Assembly: GCA_937873255.1 (NCBI GenBank) | Contig: CALMVM010000385.1 | Span: 1 to 5,861 of the forward strand | Length of the DNA: 5,861 nucleotides | Origin: an uncultured Verrucomicrobiota bacterium | GTDB lineage: Bacteria; Verrucomicrobiota; Verrucomicrobiia; Chthoniobacterales; SZAS-18 | Direction: 5' to 3' | In this document: in pieces, positions 1 through 5,861 of the stretch | How the letters are laid out: each line of letters starts with the position of its first letter | Position numbering within the stretch: the first letter of the stretch is position 1 | The notes under the pieces: model-generated | What the model was told of the DNA's origin: nothing | Database searches by the model: none | The model's input: only the letters and a program-made list of their open reading frames with translations | Translations under genes and position numbers: made by a program

Positions 1-20
1 GACAGGAGGAGCGTTTTCAT
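1..20 (-). CDS. Possible start of a divergent secreted-protein gene (partial)
   Basis: Read on the minus strand from base 20 to the left edge, the sequence begins with ATG and encodes M-K-T-L-L-L before leaving the window. A lysine directly followed by a run of leucines is the usual start of a bacterial signal peptide, so this may be the 5' end of an exported protein gene transcribed away from recG. Only six full codons are visible and there is no clear Shine-Dalgarno sequence upstream, so chance is a real alternative. The product cannot be named. Confidence 0.25.
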
Positions 21-139
21 CAAATGAGGAAACGGGCAGCGGTACTTTGTAGAGCATGCCGCTACCGCAGACCGCCCGCAAGGCGCTTTGCGCGCTTCCC
101 GCGAGCACTCCCGGGCGTATTCTGGTAAACTGCCCCCGG
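21..139. other. Upstream intergenic region before recG
   Basis: This short stretch lies between the possible divergent start at base 20 and the preferred recG start. An ATG at 56 is in frame with recG and would add 28 residues, but those residues do not look like RecG and no ribosome-binding site precedes that ATG. Bases 77-92 can form a small hairpin (CGCAA, six-base loop, TTGCG) without a T-tract, so it is not a convincing terminator. If both flanking genes are real, this region must hold two back-to-back promoters. Confidence 0.4.
96..130 (+). promoter_or_regulatory. Candidate recG promoter
   Basis: TATTCT at 118-123 matches four of six positions of the sigma-70 -10 box and lies 16 bases after TTCCCG (96-101), a poor -35 box. 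TAAACT at 125-130 is a second possible -10 box, also four of six. Either would start transcription within about 10 bases of the ATG at 140, giving a leaderless or nearly leaderless message. That would fit the absence of a Shine-Dalgarno sequence there. The matches are weak and the call is tentative. Confidence 0.2.
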
Positions 140-2539
140 ATGGAACCCCCGCCACTCGCGCTTTCCCAACCCGTGACCGACCTGCCCGGCCTCGGTCCCG
201 TGCGGGCCAAGGCGCTCGAACGCCTCGGCCTCCTCACGGTCGGCGACCTGCTGTCCCATTACCCGAAACGCTATGAGGACCGTCGGCAATTCGAGCATTT
301 CCCGACACAGGCCGGCGACAAACCCGTTTGCGTCTGCGGAGTCGTTGTCGCCACGTCCACCAAGCGCCTGCGAGGCCGTCAGATGATGTTCGAGGCCACG
401 CTCCAAGAACCCGAACGCCATGCTCTGTCCTCCTTGCTGACGGTCCGCTGGTTCAACGCCTATTTCGTGCAGAAAATCTTCGCCGCCGGCCAGCGCGCGG
501 TCATCTACGGCAAGCCCAAGGCCCGGGGCGCGGGCGTGGTCATCGACCATCCCGAATTCGAGATCATCGAGGACGAGGGCGACGAGGAAAATCTCATTCA
601 TCTCAAGCGCATCACCCCCGTCTACGCCACCACCGAGGGGTTGAGCCAGAAGACGATTCGCACGCTGATCTATCGCACCCTCGCCGCCGTGGACCTCTCC
701 ACGCTGCCCGACATCCTCCCCGCCGGGCTCGACCCGACCCCGCGCGCCGTCGCCCTGCGCAACATCCATTTCCCCGACGACGAACCCTCCCGCGAGTCCG
801 CCCGCCGCCATCTGGTCATGAGCGAGTTCTTCGGCCTCCAGATGATCCTCGCCGCCCGCCGCGCCCGGGCCATCGCGCTGACCGGCGAGTCCCACTGCGG
901 ACCCGGCAAGTTGTTGGAGCGTTTCCACGATTCGCTGCCCTTCGGACTCACCAGAGCCCAGTGGCGCGCTATCGGCGAGATCCGTGCCGACCTCGCCACC
1001 AACCACCCCATGAACCGGCTCCTGCAAGGCGACGTAGGCGCTGGCAAGACGCTGGTGGCGCTCTCGGCCATGCTTCTTGCCGTGGAAGCAGGCTATCAGG
1101 CGGTCCTCATGGCCCCCACGCAGGTGCTGGCCGAACAGCATTTCCTGGTTTTCAAGCGTTGGCTGGAGCCGTTGGGATTGCGGCTGGGATTGCGCACCGG
1201 CAACCGCCGCGAGGATACCAACGGCGCGGACGACCTGTTTTTTGGTCAGGACGGGTCGAAGGATGCGGAATCGAGTCAGATTCGTGGAAACGGGCTGGCC
1301 GGTGCGGACGGCAGTTTCCCCACTCCCGCGACGACGGAACTTCCCGCCATCACGACAGGTCCAAGCCTTGGCGCGGCGGGATTGATTCACGACGCGATGG
1401 GTCTTACTCCCGAGGCGATGGACTCCATCCGCGCGGCGGCCGGATCGGTTCGACGCGTGGTCGTTGCCAATCGTGCCCTGAAAAAAGCCAGCCGTGACCC
1501 GGCGGCCGTTCGCGCCGTCGTGGCGGATAGCCCGGGCACCGTCGTCCCGCGCAACGACAATGAGCCGGACATTCTCGTCGGCACGCACGCGCTCCTGCAC
1601 GAAAAGACGCCACCTCCACGCCTGGGGTTGGTGGTCATCGACGAGCAGCATAAATTCGGCGTCCTCCAACGCGCCGCCCTTTCCAAAGGACGCAAGGTCG
1701 CGCCCGACGTGCTGGTGATGACCGCCACGCCCATCCCGCGCACGCTGGCGATCACGGTCTACGGGGATTTGGACGTTTCCATCCTGGATGAGCTGCCCGC
1801 CGGCCGGGGCAAGATCGTCACCGCCGTGCGCTCCAACGACAAGCTGCGCGAGGCAGGCGAGTTCGTGCGAAAACACCTCGCCGACGGCCGGCAGGCGTAC
1901 CTCGTTTATCCGCTCATCGACGAGAGCGAGAAACTCAACGTCAAGGCGGCCACGGAGGCGTTCGAGCATTGGCGGGAGGTGCTGAAGGGATTCCGCTGCG
2001 AACTCCTCCACGGCCGGATGCGCCCCGAGGAAAAGGACGCGGTCATGAAAGCGTTCCGCGACGGCGAGGTCCACGCGCTGATTTCCACGACGGTCATCGA
2101 GGTCGGCATCGACGTGAAAAACGCCAACCTCATGCTGATCGAAAACGCCGAGCGGTTCGGGCTCGCGCAGCTCCACCAGCTTCGCGGGCGCGTCGGACGG
2201 GGCGAGCACAAGAGTTACTGCCTGCTCATGGTGGACCCGAAGGCCGGGCCGGAGGCGGTCGGCAAACTGCGCACGCTGGAGGAGAGTTCCGATGGGTTCG
2301 TCATCGCCGAGGCCGACCTGCGGCTGCGCGGGGCGGGCGATATTCTCGGCACGGCCCAAAGCGGGCTGCCGCCGCTCAAGCTCGGCGATCTCGTCGGCGA
2401 CGCCGAATGGATGCGCGAGGCGCGGACAGCGGCGCGCGATCTTTTTGAATCCGATCCGCACCTGCGGCGTCAGGAGAATCAGCGATTCCGTACGTACCTG
2501 ACCGAGAACCGCCGCACGACGCTCGCGCAGGTGAGTTGA
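140..2539 (+). CDS. recG: ATP-dependent DNA helicase RecG
   Basis: RecG is a superfamily 2 double-stranded DNA translocase that remodels stalled replication forks, Holliday junctions and R- or D-loops in the cytoplasm. Counting from the ATG at 140 (799 residues), the N-terminus has the helix-hairpin-like LPGLGPVRAKAL and the YPKRYEDRR segment, followed by the OB-fold wedge (about 60-150). The helicase core shows Walker A GDVGAGKT (297-304), Ia/Ib MAPTQVLAEQHF, motif II DEQHKFG (501-507), motif III TATPIPRT (528-535) and motif VI QLRGRVGRG (680-688). The RecG-specific TRG-type segment DLRLRGAGDILG (726-737) follows. The start at 140 is preferred over the in-frame ATG at 56 because conserved sequence begins just after it; neither has a Shine-Dalgarno sequence. 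The protein is about 100 residues longer than usual (around 690) because of an insert between motifs Ib and II. All catalytic motifs are intact, so the enzyme is probably active. Confidence 0.96.
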   Translation: MEPPPLALSQPVTDLPGLGPVRAKALERLGLLTVGDLLSHYPKRYEDRRQFEHFPTQAGDKPVCVCGVVVATSTKRLRGRQMMFEATLQEPERHALSSLLTVRWFNAYFVQKIFAAGQRAVIYGKPKARGAGVVIDHPEFEIIEDEGDEENLIHLKRITPVYATTEGLSQKTIRTLIYRTLAAVDLSTLPDILPAGLDPTPRAVALRNIHFPDDEPSRESARRHLVMSEFFGLQMILAARRARAIALTGESHCGPGKLLERFHDSLPFGLTRAQWRAIGEIRADLATNHPMNRLLQGDVGAGKTLVALSAMLLAVEAGYQAVLMAPTQVLAEQHFLVFKRWLEPLGLRLGLRTGNRREDTNGADDLFFGQDGSKDAESSQIRGNGLAGADGSFPTPATTELPAITTGPSLGAAGLIHDAMGLTPEAMDSIRAAAGSVRRVVVANRALKKASRDPAAVRAVVADSPGTVVPRNDNEPDILVGTHALLHEKTPPPRLGLVVIDEQHKFGVLQRAALSKGRKVAPDVLVMTATPIPRTLAITVYGDLDVSILDELPAGRGKIVTAVRSNDKLREAGEFVRKHLADGRQAYLVYPLIDESEKLNVKAATEAFEHWREVLKGFRCELLHGRMRPEEKDAVMKAFRDGEVHALISTTVIEVGIDVKNANLMLIENAERFGLAQLHQLRGRVGRGEHKSYCLLMVDPKAGPEAVGKLRTLEESSDGFVIAEADLRLRGAGDILGTAQSGLPPLKLGDLVGDAEWMREARTAARDLFESDPHLRRQENQRFRTYLTENRRTTLAQVS
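1238..1561 (+). other. recG: In-frame extra segment inside recG
   Basis: In E. coli RecG roughly 20 residues separate the motif Ib region (L-x-G) from VGTHA. Here 125 residues lie between TG and VGTHA, and the central part (about residues 367-474 counted from the ATG at 140) has no counterpart I recognise. It is open in frame and ends cleanly at EPDILVGTHALLHEK. In its first 57 codons (1238-1408), 23 end in A or T (40%); in the 57 codons from 1574 on, 10 do (18%). The first half is rich in Gly, Ser, Thr and Pro and looks disordered. The second half (MGLTPEAMDSIRAAAG..., RALKKASRDPAAVRAVVA) looks helical. It could be an inserted repeat that kept the frame or a lineage-specific loop. The boundaries are approximate. 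Confidence 0.7.
1268..1371. repeat. Cluster of short inverted repeats within the recG insert
   Basis: Four small inverted repeats follow one another. GAATC (1268-1272) pairs with GATTC (1279-1283). GGAAAC (1286-1291) pairs with GTTTCC (1314-1319), with an inner GCC/GGC pair. GGAACTTCC (1336-1344) and CCAAGCCTTGG (1361-1371) are near-perfect palindromes around one central base. They fall in the part of recG with atypical third-position base use. Such a run would suit a palindromic repeat element inserted in frame, but each arm is short and chance pairing in GC-rich DNA cannot be excluded. No second copy lies in this window. Confidence 0.3.
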
Positions 2540-2578
2540 ATTCCCCGCCGAAATCTGGATGATAACGCTCCGCCACCG

Positions 2579-4135
2579 ATGAGACGCTTTTTCAGCTTCC
2601 TGCTTTTCGTGCTGCTGCTGTGCGTGGCGGTGGGGGCGTTGTGGGTTTGGAAAAATCCCCGCTACAGCAACGGCCGGCTGGACGTGGGGCGCTCGCTGGC
2701 GTCGATCTTCCGGCGCGGCGGAGGCGATAGGCACTACCAGCCCGAAAAATACACCGTGGCCGAGGGGCCGTACATCGACCCGGCAGCGGTGAACGTCCTC
2801 GCCGCGCTGAGCCAACAGCGCATCCTGTTGGCAAAGGCCGTGGTGCCCTCGGTGGTGAGCATCACGACGACTCGCCAGGCTCGCGGGCCGCTGAACGACG
2901 ACCCGTTGTTCCGGTTCCAGCACCGCAACGTGCCGCGCGCCCACCAGGGCACCGAAGGCGCGCAGGGCAGCGGGGCGATTGTCAGCAAGGAGGGGCACAT
3001 CGTGACCAACAACCACGTCATCGAAGGCATGGACGACATCGAGGTCGAACTCAGCGACGGACGACGCGCGCGGGCGAGGTTGATCGGCACCGACCCCGAG
3101 ACGGACATTGCCGTGCTCAAGATCGACGAGGGTGACCTGCAGCCGCTGCCCTTCGGCAACAGCGACGCGGTGGAGGTCGGCGAGACCGTGATGGCCGTGG
3201 GCAATCCCTATGGATTGGAGGAAAGCGTGACCCAGGGCATCATCAGCGCGAAAGGCCGCACGGCCAGCGAGAGCACGACGCCCACGGCGCTTTTCCAGAC
3301 CGACGCCGCGATCAACCCTGGCAACAGCGGCGGGCCGCTGGTCAACGTGCGGGGCGAACTGATCGGCATCAACGTGAAGATTTATACCGAGACGGGCGGC
3401 TGGCAGGGCGTGGGGTTCGCGATCCCGTCGGCAACGGTGCGCCGGTCGATGGACAGCATCCTCACGACCGGACGGGTGGTTCACGGCTACCTGGGCATTT
3501 ACAATGTGCCGCTGACCGACCGTGCCGCCCGGCAACGCGGCGTCGCCGGAGCCAAAGGGGTGCTCGTGGACCGCGTGCAGGCAAATTCCCCGGCCGAGAA
3601 GGCGGACATCCGCGCGGGCGACCTGATCCAGAAGTTCAACGGCAAGGCGGTGGCCGACATCGGCGACCTGCGCCGCGGCGTGGAGGAAGCCGGGGTGAAC
3701 GCCACGGCGACGGTCGAGTTCTTGCGCGACGGCAAGCCCCTTTCCGTCCAAGCGCAGATCGCCGAGAAACCGCCGCTCAGCGCGCAGATTCCCTACGCTC
3801 CCGGCAGTCCCGGCAGTCCCGGACGCAACGGCGCGCCCACCGGCGACGGCACGCCGCTCGACGGCGTCCAGGTGGGTGAATTGACGCCCGAAGCGGTCGC
3901 CAAGCGCGGGTTGGCCGAGGACACCCAGGGCGTGGTTGTCGAGACGGTGGACTCCGGCAGTCCCGCCGCCGACAAATTGCGGCCCGGCGACATCATCGAC
4001 CGCATCAACCAGCAGGCGGTCGCGTCGCGGGAGGATTACGATACGCTCACCCACGAGTTGGTCAGCGGCGAGCCGGCTTTGTTGTCGGTGTTGCGCAGCC
4101 GCACCCGGGTGCTCGTGGTGATCAATCCGGGTTGA
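2579..4135 (+). CDS. htrA: HtrA/DegP/DegQ-family serine endoprotease, membrane-anchored
   Basis: This 518-residue periplasmic-facing protease would degrade or refold damaged envelope proteins. Residues 1-24 (two arginines, then FFSFLLFVLLLCVAVGALWVW) form a membrane anchor or uncleaved signal; there is no good lipobox or AxA cleavage site. The trypsin-like domain spans about 85-295 with catalytic His146 (VTNNHVIEG), Asp176 (DPETDIAVLKID) and Ser250 (NPGNSGGPL), plus the VGFAIPS strand. PDZ1 (about 299-397) has the peptide-binding YLGI loop. PDZ2 (about 428-515) follows a Gly/Pro linker with collagen-like triplets. Two PDZ domains point to DegP/DegQ architecture, while a retained anchor is more like DegS. 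The gene starts 39 bases after recG and has no evident Shine-Dalgarno sequence. The loop between the first strands and GSGAIV is fairly short, closer to DegQ than DegP. The family is certain; the subfamily is not. Confidence 0.95.
   Translation: MRRFFSFLLFVLLLCVAVGALWVWKNPRYSNGRLDVGRSLASIFRRGGGDRHYQPEKYTVAEGPYIDPAAVNVLAALSQQRILLAKAVVPSVVSITTTRQARGPLNDDPLFRFQHRNVPRAHQGTEGAQGSGAIVSKEGHIVTNNHVIEGMDDIEVELSDGRRARARLIGTDPETDIAVLKIDEGDLQPLPFGNSDAVEVGETVMAVGNPYGLEESVTQGIISAKGRTASESTTPTALFQTDAAINPGNSGGPLVNVRGELIGINVKIYTETGGWQGVGFAIPSATVRRSMDSILTTGRVVHGYLGIYNVPLTDRAARQRGVAGAKGVLVDRVQANSPAEKADIRAGDLIQKFNGKAVADIGDLRRGVEEAGVNATATVEFLRDGKPLSVQAQIAEKPPLSAQIPYAPGSPGSPGRNGAPTGDGTPLDGVQVGELTPEAVAKRGLAEDTQGVVVETVDSGSPAADKLRPGDIIDRINQQAVASREDYDTLTHELVSGEPALLSVLRSRTRVLVVINPG
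3803..3838 (+). repeat. Collagen-like Gly-X-Y triplets in the HtrA interdomain linker
   Basis: Residues 409-420 of the protease read GSP-GSP-GRN-GAP, four Gly-X-Y triplets between the two PDZ domains. In the DNA the nine-base unit CCCGGCAGT occurs twice in tandem (3800-3817) and begins a third time, so the linker probably grew by local duplication. It is too short to form a collagen triple helix and is most likely a flexible spacer. Confidence 0.6.
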
Positions 4136-4140
4136 GGTGG
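4135..4140 (+). promoter_or_regulatory. Possible ribosome-binding site for the secreted nucleosidase
   Basis: AGGTGG overlaps the last base of the protease stop codon and lies 13 bases before the ATG at 4154. The match to AGGAGG is good, but the spacing is longer than the usual 5-9 bases. It is still the best Shine-Dalgarno candidate in the window, as the other starts have weaker ones or none. Confidence 0.35.
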
Positions 4141-4153
4141 GTCGTTTGTTTCC

Positions 4154-5098
4154 ATGAAAATCCTGGCCTGCATCCTCGCCGCGCTCGTGTTGCCTGAGTT
4201 GGCCGGCGCGCAGACCGGTCCGCCGAATGTCCGGGGGCCGGAGTGTGTCGCGGTGGCGTCGGCGTTCGGGCCTGAGTTGGCCGCCATCGAGACCATGATG
4301 GTGCCCGACGCGGCGAAGTTCGAAACGACGCGAATCAACGGGGTGGAGTTCAAGATCACGCAGGTCGGCGGGCGGCGGTTCGTGTTTTTTCTGACCGGCA
4401 TGAGTCTGGTCAACGCGGCGATGAACACGCAGCTCGCGCTGGACCGGTTCAACGTGAGCGCGCTGTTTTTCACCGGCAGCGCGGGTGGGATCGACCCGGA
4501 CCTGCACCCGGGTGACGTGGTCGTGCCGGCGCGCTGGCATTACCATTCCGAGGCGGTCTACGTGAACGAGGCGACGCCGGGGCAATTCGCGCTGCCGGGA
4601 TTCTTCAAACAGAAATACCTGAACTACGGGATGATCTTCCCAGAGGAAGTGACCGTCAAACGCGACGGCATGGACAAATGGCAGCAGGTGTCCGAGTTCA
4701 AGGCCGACGAGAAGCTGCTAGCCGCCGCGCAACGCGCCACCGGCGCGATGCCCCCGTTCAAGGTCGGCGAGCGTGCGTGCAAGATCGTGTACGGCGGCGA
4801 CGGGGTGTCGGGCAGCGTGTTTTGCGACAACGCGGATTACCGGGGATGGGTTTTCCGGGTATGGAAGGCGCAATGCATCGACATGGAATCCGCCGCGATT
4901 GCGCAGGTGTGCTGGCAAAACAAGACGCCGTGTCTCATCGTGCGCGGCCTGAGCGACCTTGCCGGCGGGCAGGCGGGGGCCAACGAGATCGACCAATACC
5001 TGAAAGCGGCGGCCGAAAACTCGGCGCGGGTGCTCGTGCGCATCCTGCAAAACCTTGACGCCCCCGCCCCGGCAGCGGTGTCGCCACCGACGCGCTGA
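4154..5098 (+). CDS. Secreted MTA/SAH nucleosidase-like (nucleoside phosphorylase superfamily) protein
   Basis: The 314-residue protein starts with a signal peptide (MKILACILAALVLPELAGA, likely cut after Ala19), so it should act in the periplasm or outside. The rest is a PNP_UDP-type fold that cleaves or binds purine nucleosides. FTGSAGGIDPDLHPGDVVVP (106-125) matches the TGSAGG loop. IDMESAAIAQVC (242-253) holds the ribose-binding Met244-Glu245. VRGLSDLAGG (263-272) holds Asp268, equivalent to the catalytic Asp of E. coli MTA/SAH nucleosidase. Glu41 aligns with catalytic Glu12. The stretch SVFCDNADYR...DMESAAIAQVC...LSDLAGG resembles plant bark storage proteins, which are also secreted. The mature part has six cysteines (31, 209, 224, 241, 253, 260), which could form disulfides. 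It begins 18 bases after the protease gene. The fold is clear; the substrate (MTA, SAH, adenosine or other) is unknown. Confidence 0.85.
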   Translation: MKILACILAALVLPELAGAQTGPPNVRGPECVAVASAFGPELAAIETMMVPDAAKFETTRINGVEFKITQVGGRRFVFFLTGMSLVNAAMNTQLALDRFNVSALFFTGSAGGIDPDLHPGDVVVPARWHYHSEAVYVNEATPGQFALPGFFKQKYLNYGMIFPEEVTVKRDGMDKWQQVSEFKADEKLLAAAQRATGAMPPFKVGERACKIVYGGDGVSGSVFCDNADYRGWVFRVWKAQCIDMESAAIAQVCWQNKTPCLIVRGLSDLAGGQAGANEIDQYLKAAAENSARVLVRILQNLDAPAPAAVSPPTR

Positions 5099-5116
5099 AA
5101 CGGGGTGTTTCCCGCG
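5091..5116 (+). promoter_or_regulatory. Stem-loop across the nucleosidase stop codon, just before comB
   Basis: CGCG (5091-5094) and GAAAC (5097-5101) pair with GTTTC (5107-5111) and CGCG (5113-5116) around a GGGGT loop, leaving a small internal bulge. The structure covers the TGA at 5096-5098 and ends one base before the comB ATG. No T-tract follows, so it is not a typical terminator. Ribosomes finishing the upstream gene would melt it, which could couple translation of comB to that gene. Chance pairing is possible. Confidence 0.3.
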
Positions 5117-5861
5117 ATGGAGATCCGCACGATCCTGACGCCAGCGGAAGTCGCGGTGCTGCCCGAGCGCGATCTGCGGGACGCGACCTGCGTGGTTTTC
5201 GATGTGCTGCGGGCGACCTCCACGGTCCTCGCCGCATTGGCGAACGGCGCACGAACGGTCGTCCCGGTCCTGACGCCGGAAGAGGCATTTGCCCTGCGCG
5301 AGACCGAATTTCCGGACGCGCTGCTCGGCGGCGAACGCGACGGGGTGCGCATCGACGGCTTCGACCTCGGCAACTCCCCGCGCGAGTACGTGCGCGGAGT
5401 CGTCGAGGGCCGTGAGATCATCACCACGACGACCAATGGCACGGTGGCGCTACGGGCGTGCGGTGGTGCCGGACTGATCCTCGCGGCCGGGCTCGTGAAC
5501 ATCGGCGCAACGGCGGTGTATCTGCGAGGTTCGCGGATGACCGGGCCGCTGCTGCTTGTTTGCGCGGGGACAGGGAAAGATTTCGCGATGGAAGACGGAT
5601 TGGCCGCCGGCCTGCTTGCGGAGCGACTGAGTCACGCCGCGATTCAGTCCGACGACGCCACCCGGGCGATGGTGGCGCTGTACGAGCGCCACCGCCGCGA
5701 TCTGCGGACAGTTTTGCTCGATTCGACGAACGGCCTCCGTTTGGTGGAGATCGGTCTCGGCGAGGACGTGGCGTGGTGCGCGCGCGAATCGGTATTGGAA
5801 GAGGTCGCCGTGATGCGCGCGGGCGCGATCCGGTTGCACGCTTCCGCCTCCCCGAAACGTA
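5117..5861 (+). CDS. comB: 2-phosphosulfolactate phosphatase ComB (3' end beyond window)
   Basis: ComB removes phosphate from (R)-2-phospho-3-sulfolactate to give sulfolactate, with Mg2+; it was first described in coenzyme M synthesis of methanogens and is also found in many bacteria. It is unrelated to competence ComB. The reading frame is open for 248 codons from ATG 5117 to the edge. Family signatures are VVFDVLRATSTV (26-37), LLGGERDGVRIDGFDLGNSP (69-88), TTTTNGTVAL (103-112) and LVCAGTGKDFAMEDGLAAG (147-165). Family members are about 230-250 residues long, so only a few C-terminal residues should be missing. An in-frame GTG at 5105 is possible, but the ATG fits the family start better. 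The gap to the preceding gene is 18 bases, with no strong Shine-Dalgarno sequence. No comA or comC is visible here, so the pathway that supplies or uses sulfolactate is unknown. Confidence 0.92.
   Translation, partial: MEIRTILTPAEVAVLPERDLRDATCVVFDVLRATSTVLAALANGARTVVPVLTPEEAFALRETEFPDALLGGERDGVRIDGFDLGNSPREYVRGVVEGREIITTTTNGTVALRACGGAGLILAAGLVNIGATAVYLRGSRMTGPLLLVCAGTGKDFAMEDGLAAGLLAERLSHAAIQSDDATRAMVALYERHRRDLRTVLLDSTNGLRLVEIGLGEDVAWCARESVLEEVAVMRAGAIRLHASASPKR

Noticed and set aside
56..139. The 28-residue N-terminal extension of RecG from the ATG at 56.
   Set aside because: The residues do not resemble RecG, no ribosome-binding site precedes the ATG, and a candidate promoter overlaps the region. 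The ATG at 140 fits the family start.
328..1497. A 389-codon plus-strand frame overlapping recG.
   Set aside because: It is Arg/Pro/His-rich with no domain and lies fully inside recG in another frame.
2540..2578. A terminator or separate promoter between recG and htrA.
   Set aside because: The 39-base gap has no GC-rich hairpin with a T-tract and no convincing -35/-10 pair.
2582..2640. A lipoprotein signal in the HtrA N-terminus at Cys15.
   Set aside because: The residues before the cysteine are LLL and those after are VAV, which does not fit the lipobox pattern. A membrane anchor explains the segment better.
62..4585. A 1507-codon open frame on the minus strand spanning recG, htrA and part of the nucleosidase gene.
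   Set aside because: It lies antisense to three genes with clear family motifs. Its translation is rich in Arg, His, Gly, Ala and Asp with no recognisable domain, which is the expected shadow of GC-rich codons read in reverse.
4837..5502. A 221-codon minus-strand frame across the nucleosidase/comB junction.
   Set aside because: It is antisense to two genes with good family motifs, is low in complexity (Ser/Arg/Ala/Thr) and has no recognisable domain.

Overview
The window is GC-rich and tightly packed. It carries four protein genes in a row on the + strand, with gaps of only 39, 18 and 18 bases and no convincing terminator between them. No rRNA, tRNA, CRISPR array, transposase or phage gene is visible. 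The gene set and protein style (an HtrA protease with an N-terminal anchor and two PDZ domains, a bacterial ComB, weak or absent Shine-Dalgarno sequences) suggest a high-GC Gram-negative bacterium. A Verrucomicrobiota/Opitutae-type lineage is my best guess, but this is an inference from general resemblance and was not tested.

Layout. Bases 1-139 form a short upstream region. On the - strand, the first codons of a possible secreted protein run off the left edge. Bases 140-2539 are recG, the branched-DNA helicase, complete and with all helicase motifs. It carries about 100 extra residues between helicase motifs Ib and II, and part of that insert differs in base use and holds a run of short inverted repeats. 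Bases 2579-4135 encode a membrane-anchored HtrA/DegP/DegQ-type serine protease with an intact His-Asp-Ser triad, two PDZ domains and a short collagen-like linker. Bases 4154-5098 encode a protein with a signal peptide from the nucleoside phosphorylase/MTA-SAH nucleosidase superfamily; its C-terminal half resembles plant bark storage proteins more than the cytosolic E. coli enzyme. Bases 5117-5861 encode 2-phosphosulfolactate phosphatase (ComB), which is still open at the right edge but near its expected end.

How the genes fit together. The spacing suggests co-transcription, but the functions do not form one obvious pathway: DNA repair, envelope protein quality control, periplasmic nucleoside cleavage and sulfolactate formation. 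The two middle products act outside the cytoplasm, and the outer two act inside it. I see no clear new multi-gene system. The two points most worth a second look are the in-frame insert in RecG and the secreted nucleosidase.
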